NCBI GenBank assembly: GCA_007122945.1
Contig: SKSP01000078.1
Span: 1-6,650 of the forward strand
DNA: 6,650 bases
Source of the DNA: Ilumatobacteraceae bacterium
Lineage (GTDB): Bacteria; Actinomycetota; Acidimicrobiia; Acidimicrobiales; Ilumatobacteraceae
Reading direction: 5' to 3'
Shown piece after piece: positions 6,394 through 6,650 of this stretch. The position numbers and the translations under genes are program-made. The notes under the pieces were generated by a model. It made no database searches. It saw only the letters and a list, made by a program, of their open reading frames with translations, and had not been told where the DNA came from. Numbering within the stretch: the stretch's first letter is position 1; each line of letters starts with the position of its first letter.

Positions 6394-6650
6394 GTGACCC
6401 GCGCCGCCCGACGCCCCCGATGGCGCATCACCGCCGCGCTCGTCGCGCTGCTGGCGGGACAGGTCGCCGTCGCAGCCGAACCGGCGGGCGTCATCGACGG
6501 ACCGGCCACCGCCGGCGCGGCCGCCGGGCGCGACGTCGCCTGGGACGCGACCGCGACGTGCGACATCGCGACCGCCGAGGCGCTGTCGGCACGTCACCCC
6601 GATGTGCGTCAGTTCGTGCTGACGCTCACCGACGGCTGGACCGACACCCA
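6394..6650 (+). CDS. Putative secreted protein, N-terminal part only
   Basis: The frame is open from here to the end of the window, giving 85 residues. The start has the three parts of a signal peptide: a basic n-region RAARRPRWR (3-11), a hydrophobic core ITAALVALLAGQVAVA (12-27) and a probable cleavage site near VAA-E (26-29). After an Ala/Gly-rich linker with AATATC-like composition it reads HPDVRQFVLTLTDGWTDT (68-85). That last stretch loosely recalls the region ahead of the catalytic domain in some actinobacterial L,D-transpeptidase (YkuD) proteins, but too little is present to assign a family. GTG 6394 puts the basic region directly at the N-terminus. An in-frame ATG at 6349 would add 15 residues and overlap the sirtuin start codon. 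The two divergent genes are separated by 43 bases. No Shine-Dalgarno is obvious. Confidence 0.68.
   Translation, partial: MTRAARRPRWRITAALVALLAGQVAVAAEPAGVIDGPATAGAAAGRDVAWDATATCDIATAEALSARHPDVRQFVLTLTDGWTDT

Noticed and set aside
6351..6566. 72-residue N-terminal extension of the sirtuin
   Set aside because: It is low-complexity Ala/Ser/Pro sequence antisense to the divergent signal peptide; known sirtuins of this type begin about 20 residues before GAGIS.
5545..6597. In-frame N-terminal extension of the rhodanese-E1 frame across the sirtuin gene
   Set aside because: The extension is the sirtuin gene read out of frame. The rhodanese domain begins right after ATG 5544, with a -10 hexamer just upstream.

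Overview
The window is high-GC DNA (roughly 70% by eye) from an actinobacterium. Tightly packed genes, GTG starts and apparently leaderless gene starts all point to Actinomycetota. Protein style suggests an Acidimicrobiia (Ilumatobacter-like) lineage, but that placement is recall, not a search result. It holds seven complete genes and two cut by the window edges. I see no tRNA, rRNA, CRISPR array, transposase or phage gene, and no gene-free stretch longer than 125 bases.

Layout. Bases 1-412 (minus) encode the N-terminal 137 residues of a BtuF-like helical-backbone metal receptor. Just upstream on the same strand, 429-2006 encodes a B12-dependent acyl-CoA mutase large subunit whose active-site residues fit methylmalonyl-CoA. 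Five TGACG units run from the mutase stop codon into the receptor start codon. Further upstream, a Rid-family protein (2120-2509, minus) is separated from the mutase by a hairpin-rich gap. Divergent from it are a class II aldolase/adducin-like protein (2544-3365, plus) and an EamA/RhtA-type exporter (3377-4258, plus), likely one operon. They converge on a rhodanese-E1 (MoeB/ThiF-like) fusion (4381-5544, minus), across a gap filled by a perfectly duplicated 52-bp palindromic unit. A sirtuin (5577-6350, minus) lies upstream of the fusion. A divergent secreted-protein gene starts near 6394 and runs off the window.

How the genes fit together. The mutase and the cobalamin-type receptor form a plausible B12/propionate unit, but the B12-binding small subunit and the MeaB-type chaperone are not here. 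The fusion is expected to activate and sulfurate ubiquitin-like sulfur carriers for molybdopterin, thiamin or thio-modification. The sirtuin is an NAD-dependent deacylase. The remaining genes look like ordinary housekeeping or accessory metabolism.

The most interesting signals are (1) a -10-like hexamer 6-7 bases before the start codon of all six genes that begin a transcription unit, implying leaderless mRNAs; (2) the duplicated 52-bp element; (3) the TGACG array; (4) the swapped-domain sulfurtransferase-E1 with no zinc cysteines; and (5) catalytic-residue losses in the Rid and aldolase-like proteins. I do not see a clearly new multi-gene system.
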